Shown: positions 37,016-45,507, numbered from the stretch's first letter. The stretch is 64,000 bases of DNA from Streptomyces spongiae (GCF_009377185.1 NZ_VJZC01000005.1:1-64000), one strand, 5' to 3'. Translations and numbers: made by a program. Notes: generated by a model from the letters alone, not told the origin.

Positions 37016-37864
37016 TCATCGGACGGTGACGTTCAGTTCGGGCAGGTGGCGGGTCCCTGATCTCACGGTGAACCGGGAACCCGCTGTCAGCGGGACACTT
37101 GCGTGCACGGAACCGGTGAGCAGCAGCTCGCCGGGCTGGATCGCGCCGCCTTGGGCGTGCAGCGTGCGGGACAGCCAGGCCACGGCTTCCAGGGGATCGC
37201 CGAGCACTTCGGCGCCCAGCCCCTGCGCCACCTGTTCCCCGTCCGCGTAGAGGCCGACGCACTCGTCCCGCAGTCCGTCGAGCAGACTCCGCGTGACGTC
37301 GACGACCTGGCCCACGACGACGCGAGCGGCGCAGGCGTTGTCGGCGACGGCGTCGGCCGACGTGACGCGCCAGTCGGCGATACGGCTGTCTATGACCTCC
37401 AGCGCGAGCACGACCTGGGTCACCGCCGCCGCCACGTCGGCCGCCGTCACCCGTGAGCCCGCCACCCGTCGGCCGAGGACCAGACCGATCTCGGACTCGA
37501 CGCGCGGAGCTATGAGTTCTCGGCTGTCGATCCTCCCTCTGTCAGGGATGACCATCGACTGGAACAAGGGCGCGTGGACGGCTTCATCGACACCGAGTTG
37601 GTGGCGCATGGGCAGGGAGGTGAGACCGGTCTTCCGCCCGACGATCCGGTCGCCGGCCGCGATTCTGTGCCGCACGTTGGCTGTCTGAACGGCGTAGGCG
37701 GCACAGAGGTCGAGCCCCTCGTGGATCTCGGTGAGCGGAGCGATCGGTGTGCGTTCGGCCTCGGCACGCCGCAGCAGCGTCGCCGACTCCTCGACGCACC
37801 GTGCGTCCGGAAAGGCCCGGTCGGCGAGAAGGGCGGTGGTGACCGCGGAATCGTGTCGCTGCAT
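37016..37864 (-). CDS. 2-keto-4-pentenoate hydratase (copy 2)
   Basis: This is a second MhpD-family hydratase, 282 aa from ATG 37864. A GTG at 37930 would add 22 residues; neither start has a good ribosome binding site. It shares with copy 1 the GRKTGLTSLPMRHQLGV, ESEIGLVLGRR and LEVIDSRIADW stretches. It is the first gene of the dioxygenase operon and is divergent from the IclR gene. It may prefer a different dienoate from copy 1, or may be a decarboxylase of the same fold. Confidence 0.85.
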   Translation of the reverse strand: MQRHDSAVTTALLADRAFPDARCVEESATLLRRAEAERTPIAPLTEIHEGLDLCAAYAVQTANVRHRIAAGDRIVGRKTGLTSLPMRHQLGVDEAVHAPLFQSMVIPDRGRIDSRELIAPRVESEIGLVLGRRVAGSRVTAADVAAAVTQVVLALEVIDSRIADWRVTSADAVADNACAARVVVGQVVDVTRSLLDGLRDECVGLYADGEQVAQGLGAEVLGDPLEAVAWLSRTLHAQGGAIQPGELLLTGSVHASVPLTAGSRFTVRSGTRHLPELNVTVR

Positions 37865-37947
37865 GAGCCACAGCAGACCGCGCCGTCCGGAGCGCTGCCC
37901 ACCCGCTGTGCCGTGACCTGGCACGATCACACCCCGCGGCCACCGTG

Positions 37948-38014
37948 ACGTGCAACACGTGCGCCGGGACCGTTTGCAGGACTCGGGATGTCACCTAAAC
38001 TGGACGAGCGTCCA
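37948..38014. promoter_or_regulatory. Divergent promoter and operator region of the dioxygenase operon and IclR gene
   Basis: A + strand promoter for the IclR gene may be TTGCAG (37974-37979), 16 bases, then TAAACT (37996-38001). Two palindromes flank it: ACGTG-CAA-CACGT at 37948-37960 and TGGACG-AG-CGTCCA at 38001-38014. The second would cover the transcription start. Either could be the IclR operator. The second also resembles the TetR-linked sites at 41120 and 44396. Confidence 0.5.
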
Positions 38015-38049
38015 TCTTAATGGGATGTCCGATCGTCACCGGAGCCGCC

Positions 38050-38892
38050 ATGACCGTCACCTCTTCCTCTCCCGCACAGCACTCCCCCGCACAGGCCGAC
38101 GAGTCCGACCGACAGACGGCGGTCGACAAGGCACTCATGCTGCTGAAGTCCCTCGCCGAGCTCGACGGGGAGATCGGGGTCAGCGAGCTGGCGCGGCGCA
38201 CTCGCCTGACCAAGTCGACCACCTTCCGCCTGCTCGGCATCCTGCACCGCAACGATCTAGTGGAACGGGCCGGGAGCGACTACCGCCTGAGCCCGATGCT
38301 CTTCGACATCGGCGCCCGCGTCTACGGTCCCACTCCCCCGCTGTTGCAGGAACTGCTGATGCCGCATCTGGCGGACCTGTACGAGTTCACCCACGAGACG
38401 GTGCACCTCGCCGTGCTGCACGAGACCGATGTCGTGTACGTCAACAAGATCCAAGGGCATCGGGCGATCCGCACGCCCACGCGGATCGGCGCCCGACTGC
38501 CCGCGTACTGCACGGCCGTCGGCAAGGCCCTGCTGTCCTTCGATCACGACGCCGCGGAGGCGGCGATCGTGGACGGGTTCACCCCACACACCGAATACAC
38601 CTGCACCGACCCCGACCTGTTCCGGACCGAACTCGCTCGTGTCCGCCGGGACGGCGTCGCCTACGACCGTCAGGAAGCCGTGCTGGGTCTCACCTGCGTC
38701 GCCGTGCCGGTCATGGGATCAGCCGGACGTCCCGTGGCGGCCCTGTCCGTCGCCAGTGCCGACCACCGTTTCGAACCCGCCCGCGTCACCCCGGCCCTGC
38801 GCCGCGCGGCCTACGACGCGGCACGCACGGCCGGTGCGGCCCTGTGCTGGCCGGCAGCGGCTTCAGGGCTCAGCCGGATGCCCGCTGCCTGA
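38050..38892 (+). CDS. IclR-family transcriptional regulator
   Basis: This DNA-binding regulator is 280 aa from ATG 38050, with GGAG five bases upstream. The winged HTH lies at about 32-85 (TAVDKALMLLKSL, GVSELARRTRLTKSTTFRLL in parts). The C-terminal effector domain has the family's GARLPAYCTAVGKALLS and VPVMGSAGRPVAALSV segments. It is divergent from the hydratase-dioxygenase operon. IclR proteins of aromatic pathways often activate or repress in response to the aromatic acid, so it is the prime candidate for control of operon A. Confidence 0.93.
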   Translation: MTVTSSSPAQHSPAQADESDRQTAVDKALMLLKSLAELDGEIGVSELARRTRLTKSTTFRLLGILHRNDLVERAGSDYRLSPMLFDIGARVYGPTPPLLQELLMPHLADLYEFTHETVHLAVLHETDVVYVNKIQGHRAIRTPTRIGARLPAYCTAVGKALLSFDHDAAEAAIVDGFTPHTEYTCTDPDLFRTELARVRRDGVAYDRQEAVLGLTCVAVPVMGSAGRPVAALSVASADHRFEPARVTPALRRAAYDAARTAGAALCWPAAASGLSRMPAA

Positions 38893-39007
38893 CCGACGTC
38901 GGGCGGCGGATGGAAATGGCCCTGCGCCGGGCCGTGCAGCCGGCGCGGGGCCCTCGCCCACCCGTCGCGGCATCCCCGCACAGCCCAGCCACCCGACCGA
39001 GCCCGGC

Positions 39008-39658
39008 TCAACCGCTCGCCACGACTCCTTCAATGAGGTCGCGGGGCACGGCCACCATCTCCACACGGCCGCGGGCGAGGGCGAGCGTGGACGAGATCAG
39101 AGCCTGCAGACAGGCGAGTTCCGCCTCGTCGTCGGGGTGCGTCAGATGCTGCATCGTGAGTCCGTCGAATCCCGCGAGGAAGAACCTGGCGATTATTCCC
39201 GCAGGCTGTGCGAGCTGCTGGCCCGTGCGCTCGGCCGCTTCCATCACGAGCTCCGATGTCACTCTGACCACACCGCGGTTGTGTGTTTCGAGGGCCTCTC
39301 GCAGGTGCGGTGACCGGAGCGCGAACATGGTCAGTTCGGTGAGGAGTTGATGGCTCTTCGACTGGTCACGCACCGTGCGCCACAGGGCGGAGGCAAGCAC
39401 TCCCAGGGTTTCCTCGAAATCGGCGTCGACCGGTGCGGCCTGCCGTACCTGACCCTCCATTTCCTGGGTGAGGTGCTGGATGACGGCACGGTACAGATCC
39501 TCCTTCGTGCCGAAGGTGTAGTGCACCGTGGCCTGCGCGACGCCGAGCTCGGCGGCGATGGCGCGGGTGCTTCCGGCAGCGACTCCCTCTCTCGCCATGA
39601 GGTCGATGGCCGCTTTGATCAACTGAGGGCGGCGCTCGGCCGCTGAGACATGAGCCAT
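39008..39658 (-). CDS. TetR-family regulator 1
   Basis: This one-component repressor is 216 aa from ATG 39658. The N-terminal HTH reads AERRPQLIKAAIDLMAREG and RAIAAELGVAQATVHYTFGTKEDLY in parts. The C-terminal domain is an Ala/Leu-rich ligand pocket of the TetR_C_6 sort. It is convergent with the IclR gene and has no co-directional partner. The frame continues open far upstream as Arg/Gly-rich sequence, which is not part of the gene. The target genes are unknown. Confidence 0.9.
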   Translation of the reverse strand: MAHVSAAERRPQLIKAAIDLMAREGVAAGSTRAIAAELGVAQATVHYTFGTKEDLYRAVIQHLTQEMEGQVRQAAPVDADFEETLGVLASALWRTVRDQSKSHQLLTELTMFALRSPHLREALETHNRGVVRVTSELVMEAAERTGQQLAQPAGIIARFFLAGFDGLTMQHLTHPDDEAELACLQALISSTLALARGRVEMVAVPRDLIEGVVASG

Positions 39659-40235
39659 GCACCTACCATACCGACTGAATCCATTGAAGGAGTCACTCGA
39701 ACAAGTCGAATCTCCACAGGCCACGCCCACGACGTTCCCTTCACCAGGTAAATTTCGGTGAAAAAACTCACAAAGAGCAGTTGGGGCGCGGGCGGAGCCG
39801 CGGGCTCTTCCACCCGCCCAGGCGGGCGCGGGGAAGACTGCCGTGGAGAAGCCGGCCCTCACCCGGACAGCAATCAATCGACCGGTGCACGTCCTTGGCC
39901 GGGCGAACCCGGCGGAATCCTGACCACCGCAGGGGTCGGGCCCAGCTGGGCCCGGGGCATCACCCGCAGGGAACCTCGCATAGCCAGACAAAGTGGTCGA
40001 GTGGCCGGCCGGCTCGACAGGGCCCTGACATGCCCGCTCGTTCACGTCAGCGACCTGATTCCCCGGCCGCCGGGCCGGTGCTCTCGGCTCATGAGGCAGG
40101 TCGATCAGGCCCTGAGGTATCAGCCCCTCACAGGGTGAAGCAAGGACTCGATTCCGAAGCCGGACGAGCAGAGCCGCACCTCGCCGCTGACAACGTGCTG
40201 TTACGCGGTGCGGCCCGCTCCGAAGGGCCCCCGGG

Positions 40236-40448
40236 CTGAGAGCTCCGAACAAAAGGGGAGCCCGGCTCGCGACGCCTGGCACGCACGCTCGCCGCGTTGC
40301 CGAAAGCCCCTGGTAGCTCCTCCCCCGCTCTCGTCTTCGCTCAAGCGGGGGGACCCCATCGAGGAACTTCCGGCGCCTTGCGATCGCACGCACCAGACGC
40401 CGCGAGCCGATCGGACTCCCCCTTTGTCCCTTTGTTCGGAGCTCTGAG
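40236..40448. repeat. MITE-like element with 18-bp terminal inverted repeats
   Basis: The ends are inverted copies matching at 17 of 18 bases: CTGAGAGCTCCGAACAAA at 40236-40253 and its near-complement at 40431-40448. Inside is a hairpin CCCCCGCT (40322-40329) / AGCGGGGG (40344-40351). The centre resembles an intergenic palindromic sequence that I recall as common in Streptomyces genomes. It has no coding capacity. No clear target-site duplication is visible. Confidence 0.55.
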
Positions 40449-41089
40449 ACACCGTTGCCGTTGGCCGGGTCGGATGCCGACCGTGGCAGCTCGGCGAGAC
40501 GGGGCAAGGGCGAGCTCCCGCGTGTGGCAGCGGCAGACCGGGCCCGGTGAGGCCGAGATCGCCCTGTCGGCCGGTCACGTCGGCGTCGGCCAGGACCGGT
40601 GGCGGACTGAGTTGCGCCTCGCCTTCGCACCCAGGTCGCGGACTCGACCGCTCGAATGCCCCCTCGAACTTGATCGTCAGAACGGGAACCGCCCGATCGC
40701 GCGGCGGCCCGCTTGACGGTGAGCATCCGGGTGGTCATCCCGCTGCCGCCCGACCAAGTCGGCACCGCCTACGGCGAGGCCCACTCGGCGGCCGTCCGCC
40801 CTGCTTCGACAGTGAGGCCGACGACTTCCAGGCCTTGCTGGAGCTATGCCCCTTCGAGAGGGTGGCGGCCCGCACGCGCGATGTCGTGGCGGGGCTCCCG
40901 GGCCGTCGGACGAGGTCGCCGATCGGCTCCGGCGAGTCCGACAGGATGGCACCACTTTATGCTCGACTCCGGCCACCGAATGTGGACTCGGACGCGGCGC
41001 ACGAGATTTGTTGAAATCTTCGCCGAATTACTTATTCGTGCCGCAGAATCAAGGATGTCGGATTTTCACAACGACTCTGCGCAATCTGA

Positions 41090-41152
41090 TTGACAGGGTC
41101 GGACCGGCCGTTAATCCAGCTTGGTCAACCGTCCAAGACGCTGAGATATACT
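41090..41152 (+). promoter_or_regulatory. Promoter and operator of TetR 2
   Basis: There is a consensus TTGACA at 41090-41095 and a TATACT at 41147-41152, which are too far apart to be one promoter. The TATACT is 41 bases before the ATG and is the better -10. Between them lies an inverted repeat CTTGG-N8-CCAAG at 41120-41137. That 18-mer matches the site at 44396-44413 at 14 of 18 positions, which suggests autoregulation by TetR 2. Confidence 0.5.
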
Positions 41153-41193
41153 TACCTCTCACATGCCGGTCTCGAAGCAGAAAGCGGGCCCAG

Positions 41194-41793
41194 ATGTCTC
41201 GTATGGCGGCCAAGGATCGCCGAGAAGAGCTGATCGCCGCGGCGTTCAGGGTCATGATCCGTGAAGGCGTCACCAAGGCGACCACGCGCGCGATCGTCAA
41301 TGAGGCAAAAATGCCGCTGGGCGTATTCCACTACTGCTTCAACTCACGCGAGGAGCTCCTCCAGGAAGTCATCACTCGCTTTACGGACAGCTGGACGGAA
41401 AGAGTTCGGAAAATGTCCGGCACAGAGGGCGACCTCGGCTCGCGTGTCACCAAGAGTCTGAGCGCGTTCTGGGAGAGTGTCGAACTCAGCCCGGGAGAAC
41501 ACCAGGTGAGTTACGAGCTCACGCACTACGCACTACGCCAAGCCGGATTCGAGGAACTGGCCCGCCGTCAGTACCAGCACTACCTCGAAGCCCACCAGGA
41601 ACTCCTCACCGAAGCCGCCGAAAGCACCGGCATCGAGTGGGCCGTTCCCATCCCCGTCCTGGCCCGCTATCTGAACTCGGTGCTCGACGGGGTCACCCTG
41701 ACCTGGTTGGTCGACCGCAACAGCGAGCACAGTCGTGAGATCCTGCGCCTGACCGGTGAGCAGCTCTTGTCTCTCGCCCGGGAACGCCATTAG
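41194..41793 (+). CDS. TetR-family regulator 2
   Basis: This one-component repressor is 199 aa from ATG 41194, with an ATG three codons later as the alternative; the ribosome binding site is weak. The HTH reads DRREELIAAAFRVMIREG, TTRAIVNEAKMPLGVFHY and FNSREELLQEV. The ligand domain includes LSAFWESVELSPGEHQVSYE. It is convergent with the class II aldolase gene, and its own promoter site is related to the one between the aldehyde dehydrogenase and SMP-30 genes. It is therefore the likely repressor of that locus. Confidence 0.9.
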   Translation: MSRMAAKDRREELIAAAFRVMIREGVTKATTRAIVNEAKMPLGVFHYCFNSREELLQEVITRFTDSWTERVRKMSGTEGDLGSRVTKSLSAFWESVELSPGEHQVSYELTHYALRQAGFEELARRQYQHYLEAHQELLTEAAESTGIEWAVPIPVLARYLNSVLDGVTLTWLVDRNSEHSREILRLTGEQLLSLARERH

Positions 41794-41810
41794 CCGGAAC
41801 GCCATTAGCC
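41781..41810. repeat. 15-bp tandem duplication over the TetR 2 stop codon
   Basis: GGAACGCCATTAGCC occurs twice in direct succession (41781-41795 and 41796-41810). The first copy contains the TAG stop of TetR 2. The second is outside the gene. Confidence 0.9.
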
Positions 41811-41863
41811 GGTGGGCGCGTCACAGACTCTCCGCAAGGCAGGTCACCACCGAGTGAACGGTT

Positions 41864-41904
41864 TGGTCGGAGCCGCCTCCCGGAACATGAGGCGGCTCCG
41901 ACCA
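41864..41904. terminator. Bidirectional terminator between TetR 2 and the class II aldolase gene
   Basis: A perfect 15-bp stem (GGTCGGAGCCGCCTC at 41865-41879 with its complement at 41889-41903), extendable by one pair, has a 9-base loop. It lies between two convergent stops. Confidence 0.88.
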
Positions 41905-41911
41905 CATCGAT

Positions 41912-42739
41912 TCACTCGAACAGGTCGGGCTCTTCCGCGGTGATCTGGTCCCACAGAGGGCGGAACTGGAACCACCCCGGCAGTGGGCCGGAGATCTGGT
42001 CACGGACCATCCGTGCCGTCTCGGTGTCGATGAGCTTCGGCTTTCCGGCGGCCATGGCCAGCAGCTGGGCCTGGCAGGAGCGCTCCATCGTGATGAAGTA
42101 CCAGGCTGCCTCGGCGACGGACGCTCCGACGGTGAGCAGCCCGTGGTTCTGCAGGACGACGGCCTTCTTGTCGCCCAGGGCGACGCCGATGCGTCGGCCT
42201 TCCTCGGTGTCGTTCACCACGCCCTGGTAGTCGGTGTAGAGGCCGTGGTCCTCGAAGAAGGCACACGCGTCCTGGGTGATCGGGTCCAGCGGAATGGCAA
42301 GGCTGGCGAAGGCCTTGCCGTGCAGGGAGTGGGTGTGTGCGGCCGCCACCACGTCCGGGCGGGCACGGTGCACCTCGGAGTGGATACAGAACGCGGCGTT
42401 GTTGACCGGACGCCTGCCCTGAAGCAGCGTGCCCTCGTGGTCGACGAGGATCAGGTCGGAGACACGGATCTGCTTGAACGACATACCGAAGGGGTTGACC
42501 CAGAAGGCCGAGGGGTTCTCGGGGTCACGAGCCGTGATGTGTCCGGCCACGCCCTCGGAGAACCCGAAGCGGGCGAACAGGCGGAAGGCGGCGGCGAGTT
42601 CCTGCTTGCGGATCTCGCGCTCCCGCTCGATGCTCGCGTTGGTCTCCGGCAACGGCAGGTAGACGCCCTCGGGCATGGCACCGACGGAAGCATGCACCGG
42701 TGCCTCGGGGGCCTGAGGTGCCTCGGGTGTCGTCGTCAT
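41912..42739 (-). CDS. Class II aldolase/adducin family protein
   Basis: This metal-dependent protein is 275 aa from ATG 42739, which has GAGAGG upstream; GTG 42781 would add 14 residues. The zinc ligands are the two His of AAHTHSLHGKAF and the His of LQNHGLLTVG. The FARFGFSEGVAGHIT opening is typical. Family members act on sugar phosphates or as ketoacid decarboxylase-like enzymes; longer members like this one are often of unknown function. It is 45 bases downstream of the aldehyde dehydrogenase gene and should be cotranscribed. Confidence 0.88.
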   Translation of the reverse strand: MTTTPEAPQAPEAPVHASVGAMPEGVYLPLPETNASIEREREIRKQELAAAFRLFARFGFSEGVAGHITARDPENPSAFWVNPFGMSFKQIRVSDLILVDHEGTLLQGRRPVNNAAFCIHSEVHRARPDVVAAAHTHSLHGKAFASLAIPLDPITQDACAFFEDHGLYTDYQGVVNDTEEGRRIGVALGDKKAVVLQNHGLLTVGASVAEAAWYFITMERSCQAQLLAMAAGKPKLIDTETARMVRDQISGPLPGWFQFRPLWDQITAEEPDLFE

Positions 42740-42784
42740 GGTCTGGCCTCTCGTGATCTGGTGGGTGGTGGGCACGGTCACTGA

Positions 42785-44326
42785 CTACTTGGTGCGGCCA
42801 CGCAGGCCGGATCCGTACAAGACGTCCACCAGGCGCACGATGAACCGGTAGGCCGAGGGCTCGTAGGGGATCATGTGCATGTCCCGGCGCATCGGGAACC
42901 GGTTCGCACTGATGGCCTGAAGCCTGGTGTATTTCCGGATTCCTTCGGCGCCATGACGGACACCGAGGCCCGACTCCTTCCAACCACCCATCGGCAGACC
43001 GAGGGCCATGTAGTTGGTCTGGGCGTCGTTGATGGTGACGCAGCCGGCCTCGAACCGCTCGGCGAGAGCGCGGGCGCGCTTCATGTCCGATCCGATGATC
43101 GAGGCCTGCAGCCCGTAGGAGCTGTCGTTCACCAACCGGAGGGCTTCTTCGGCGTCGGCGACCTTCATCACGGGAAGCGTGGGACCGAAGGTCTCCTCCC
43201 GCATGCACTTCATCGTGTGATCGACGTCGACGAGCAGCGTGGGTTCGAAGAACCGGCCCGGCCCCTTGACCGAGTGGCCGCCGACGAGCGCGCGGGCGCC
43301 CTTGCTCAGCGCGTCGTTGACATGGTCCTCGATGACGGTCAGCTGGGGAGGGAAGGTGACGGCACCCACATGGGTACTGCCCAGAGCACCCGGCTTGCCG
43401 GAGATGACCTGATCGAACCGCTCCCGCAGCAGGGTGATGAACGCGTCGTACACCGGCTCTTCCACGTACACCCGCTCCACCGAGGTGCACATCTGGCCAC
43501 CGTTCGACAGGGCGCCCTGGATCGTGACGTTGACGGCCCGTTCCAGGGAGGCGTCCGCGAGGACGACCAGCGCGTCCTTGCCGCCGAGCTCCAGTGAGCA
43601 GGGGATGAGGCGCTCGCCCGCCCGCGCGGCGACCAGCCGCCCGGTCTTCGTCGACCCGGTGAACATCACGAAGTCCACGGTGTCCACGACCGCCCGCCCC
43701 GTGGCCCCCGCACCGGTGACGACCTGGAAGACGTCCTTGGGCCAGTCGCACTCGCGGACCATCCTCTCCATGAGGAGGGCGGTCAGGGGCGTGTGTTCGG
43801 ACGGCTTCAGCACCACGGCGTTGCCCGCGGCCAGAGCGGGGATGGCGTCGCCGAAGGAGTTGAGCAACGGGTTGTTCCACGGGCCGATGACTCCGACGAC
43901 CCCGCGGGGCACCCGGCGGGTGTACATGCTGCGGCCGAGCACGAAGGGCGAGAGCGAGCGGATCTTCGTCTTGGCGAGAAGTTTGCGGGCCTGCTTCGCC
44001 CAGTAGGCGAAGGCGCTGGCGCAGTAGACGATCTCGACGATCGCGTCCTCCACCGCCTTGCCGTTCTCCTCGACGATGCAGTCGGTGATCTCCTGTCGGT
44101 GCGCCAGGAGCCAGCGTCGGCCTCGCGCGAAGAACTCCGCGCGAGAACGGTCGTCCAGCTCGGCCCAGCCCTTCTGCGCCCGCCTGGCACGCGCGACCGC
44201 GTGCGCCACCTCTTCGGCGGAAGCCTCGGACACATGGCCGACCACGGCTCCGGTCGCGGGGTTGTCCACGGCGATACGTGCGCCCGTCGGGGAGCCGTCT
44301 GTCATGAGGGATCGAGTCTGAGCCAC
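42785..44326 (-). CDS. NAD(P)-dependent aldehyde dehydrogenase
   Basis: This aldehyde dehydrogenase is 513 aa from GTG 44326, chosen over GTG 44338 because GGGAG lies six bases upstream. Signatures are VIGPWNNPLLNSFGDAIPAL (in parts), the catalytic Glu in CSLELGGKDA and the catalytic Cys in GGQMCTSVERV. The C-terminal tail (AYRFIVRLVDVLYGSG) is longer than in soluble ALDHs and is mildly hydrophobic, as in fatty-aldehyde-type enzymes. It is divergent from the SMP-30 gene across the operator at 44378. Confidence 0.93.
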   Translation of the reverse strand: MAQTRSLMTDGSPTGARIAVDNPATGAVVGHVSEASAEEVAHAVARARRAQKGWAELDDRSRAEFFARGRRWLLAHRQEITDCIVEENGKAVEDAIVEIVYCASAFAYWAKQARKLLAKTKIRSLSPFVLGRSMYTRRVPRGVVGVIGPWNNPLLNSFGDAIPALAAGNAVVLKPSEHTPLTALLMERMVRECDWPKDVFQVVTGAGATGRAVVDTVDFVMFTGSTKTGRLVAARAGERLIPCSLELGGKDALVVLADASLERAVNVTIQGALSNGGQMCTSVERVYVEEPVYDAFITLLRERFDQVISGKPGALGSTHVGAVTFPPQLTVIEDHVNDALSKGARALVGGHSVKGPGRFFEPTLLVDVDHTMKCMREETFGPTLPVMKVADAEEALRLVNDSSYGLQASIIGSDMKRARALAERFEAGCVTINDAQTNYMALGLPMGGWKESGLGVRHGAEGIRKYTRLQAISANRFPMRRDMHMIPYEPSAYRFIVRLVDVLYGSGLRGRTK

Positions 44327-44377
44327 GGAAACTCCCACCGGAACGTTGACTTCTCTTCATCCAGAATGAGACGGTCA

Positions 44378-44413
44378 TTCGTACAAGTCAAGCGTCTTGT
44401 ACGAACGTCCAAG
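44378..44413. promoter_or_regulatory. TetR-type operator between the divergent ALDH and SMP-30 genes
   Basis: A perfect inverted repeat TTCGTACAAG-N8-CTTGTACGAA spans 44378-44405. Overlapping its right half is CTTGTACGAACGTCCAAG (44396-44413), which shares 14 of 18 bases with the inverted repeat in the TetR 2 promoter. The site lies about 50 bases from both starts and can control both halves of the locus. Confidence 0.7.
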
Positions 44414-44465
44414 TACCTCACTGGGCAGTGAACTCCTGGATTCCGCGCCATGAAGGAGCGGTTGC

Positions 44466-45449
44466 ATGAAATGGACGGCATCGGTCGCGCTCAGCGGCCT
44501 GGGTGTGCCCGAGTCACTGCGCTGGCACGAGGGAGCCCTGTGGTTCTCCGACCTCGCACACGGGACGGTGCACCGCTGGGACATCGGCAAGGAACCCGAA
44601 ACCGTGCTCAAGGTTCCCGGCCGCGCCGGCGGACTCGGCTGGCTCCCCGACGGCCGCCTGCTCGTCGTCTCCATGGACGAGAGCCGCGTCTACCGCCTGG
44701 AGCCCGACGGCGAGCTGGTCGAGCACGCGGACCTGCGCGAGATCGTCGGAGGTCCGGTCAACGACATGCTCGTCGACCCTCAAGGCCGGGCCTACGTCGG
44801 CAACTTCGGCTTCGACTACCACGCGTTCGCACGCGAGCACCCGAACTCCATGCTCTACGCGCCGCCGGGCCCCCCGAGGACCCCGATCGCGTGTCTGGCG
44901 CCGGACGGCAGCCTGCTCGGCCTGACGGAGCCCCTGTACTTCCCGAACGGCACCCTTCTCAGCGCTGACGGAAGCACGTTGGTGGTGGCCGAGACCCTGG
45001 CCATGCGGCTCACCGCCCTGTCCAGGAACCCTGACGGCACCGTAGGACGACCGCGGCCCTGGGCCCCCTTGATCGCACCGGGCCTCTGGCGCCTCCTGAA
45101 CCACCCGGGGCCGGCCGGTCGTCTCACCCGCAGGGTCTCGGCGCTCCTCGACCACCCGGCCATAGCGAAGCGCTCCGCGTCGCCGATCGCGCCGGACGGC
45201 ATCGCGTGGGACACCGACGGCGAGTCGATCTGGGTCGCGAACGCTCTTCGCGGTGAGTGCGTGCGAGTCGCCCCCGGCGGCCAGGTCCTCGATCGCGTCG
45301 CCACGAGCCAGAACACCCTGAGCTGCCTTGTGGCCGGTGACGACGGGCGCACCCTCTTCGCGGCCACCGTCCCGACGGACGATCCCGTCCGCGCCGCCGA
45401 ACTCAACGGCGGCCGGATCGAGATGTTGCGGCTGTGGTTCCCGCAGTGA
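44466..45449 (+). CDS. SMP-30/gluconolactonase-like beta-propeller protein
   Basis: This 327-aa protein has the six-bladed propeller of SMP-30/Cgr1 lactonases. The characteristic metal-site residues lie in PESLRWHEGALWFSDL (Glu), NDMLVDPQGRAYVGN (Asn/Asp) and PNGTLLSADGSTLVVAET (Asn/Asp), plus PDGIAWDTDG. AAGGAG precedes ATG 44466. It should hydrolyse a sugar-type or other lactone. It starts the + strand half of the locus that ends with a sugar-lactone oxidase. Confidence 0.9.
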   Translation: MKWTASVALSGLGVPESLRWHEGALWFSDLAHGTVHRWDIGKEPETVLKVPGRAGGLGWLPDGRLLVVSMDESRVYRLEPDGELVEHADLREIVGGPVNDMLVDPQGRAYVGNFGFDYHAFAREHPNSMLYAPPGPPRTPIACLAPDGSLLGLTEPLYFPNGTLLSADGSTLVVAETLAMRLTALSRNPDGTVGRPRPWAPLIAPGLWRLLNHPGPAGRLTRRVSALLDHPAIAKRSASPIAPDGIAWDTDGESIWVANALRGECVRVAPGGQVLDRVATSQNTLSCLVAGDDGRTLFAATVPTDDPVRAAELNGGRIEMLRLWFPQ

Positions 45450-45507
45450 CGATCACGGGCGACACCGCACCAAGCGGCCGGCCCGGACAACCAACCGAGG
45501 AGATTCT

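Larger units (their letters stand above)
39659..41193. other. 1.5-kb gene-poor region
   Basis: No frame here has convincing protein character on either strand. It contains the MITE-like repeat at 40236-40448 and, near its right end, the TetR 2 promoter. At 40713-40950 a frame reading VVIPLPPDQVGTAYGEAH and another reading EADDFQALLELCPFERVAA look slightly protein-like and may be the remains of a gene, but I cannot name it. The last 200 bases are lower in GC than the rest of the window. Confidence 0.6.

Noticed and set aside
40322-40351. Hairpin in the gene-poor region read as a terminator
   Set aside because: No gene ends near it on either strand; it is better seen as the core of the repeat element.
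39659-40765. N-terminal extension of the TetR 1 frame on the - strand
   Set aside because: The frame stays open for another 360 codons, but it is Arg/Gly/Ser-rich, crosses the MITE-like element, and TetR proteins start close to the HTH.
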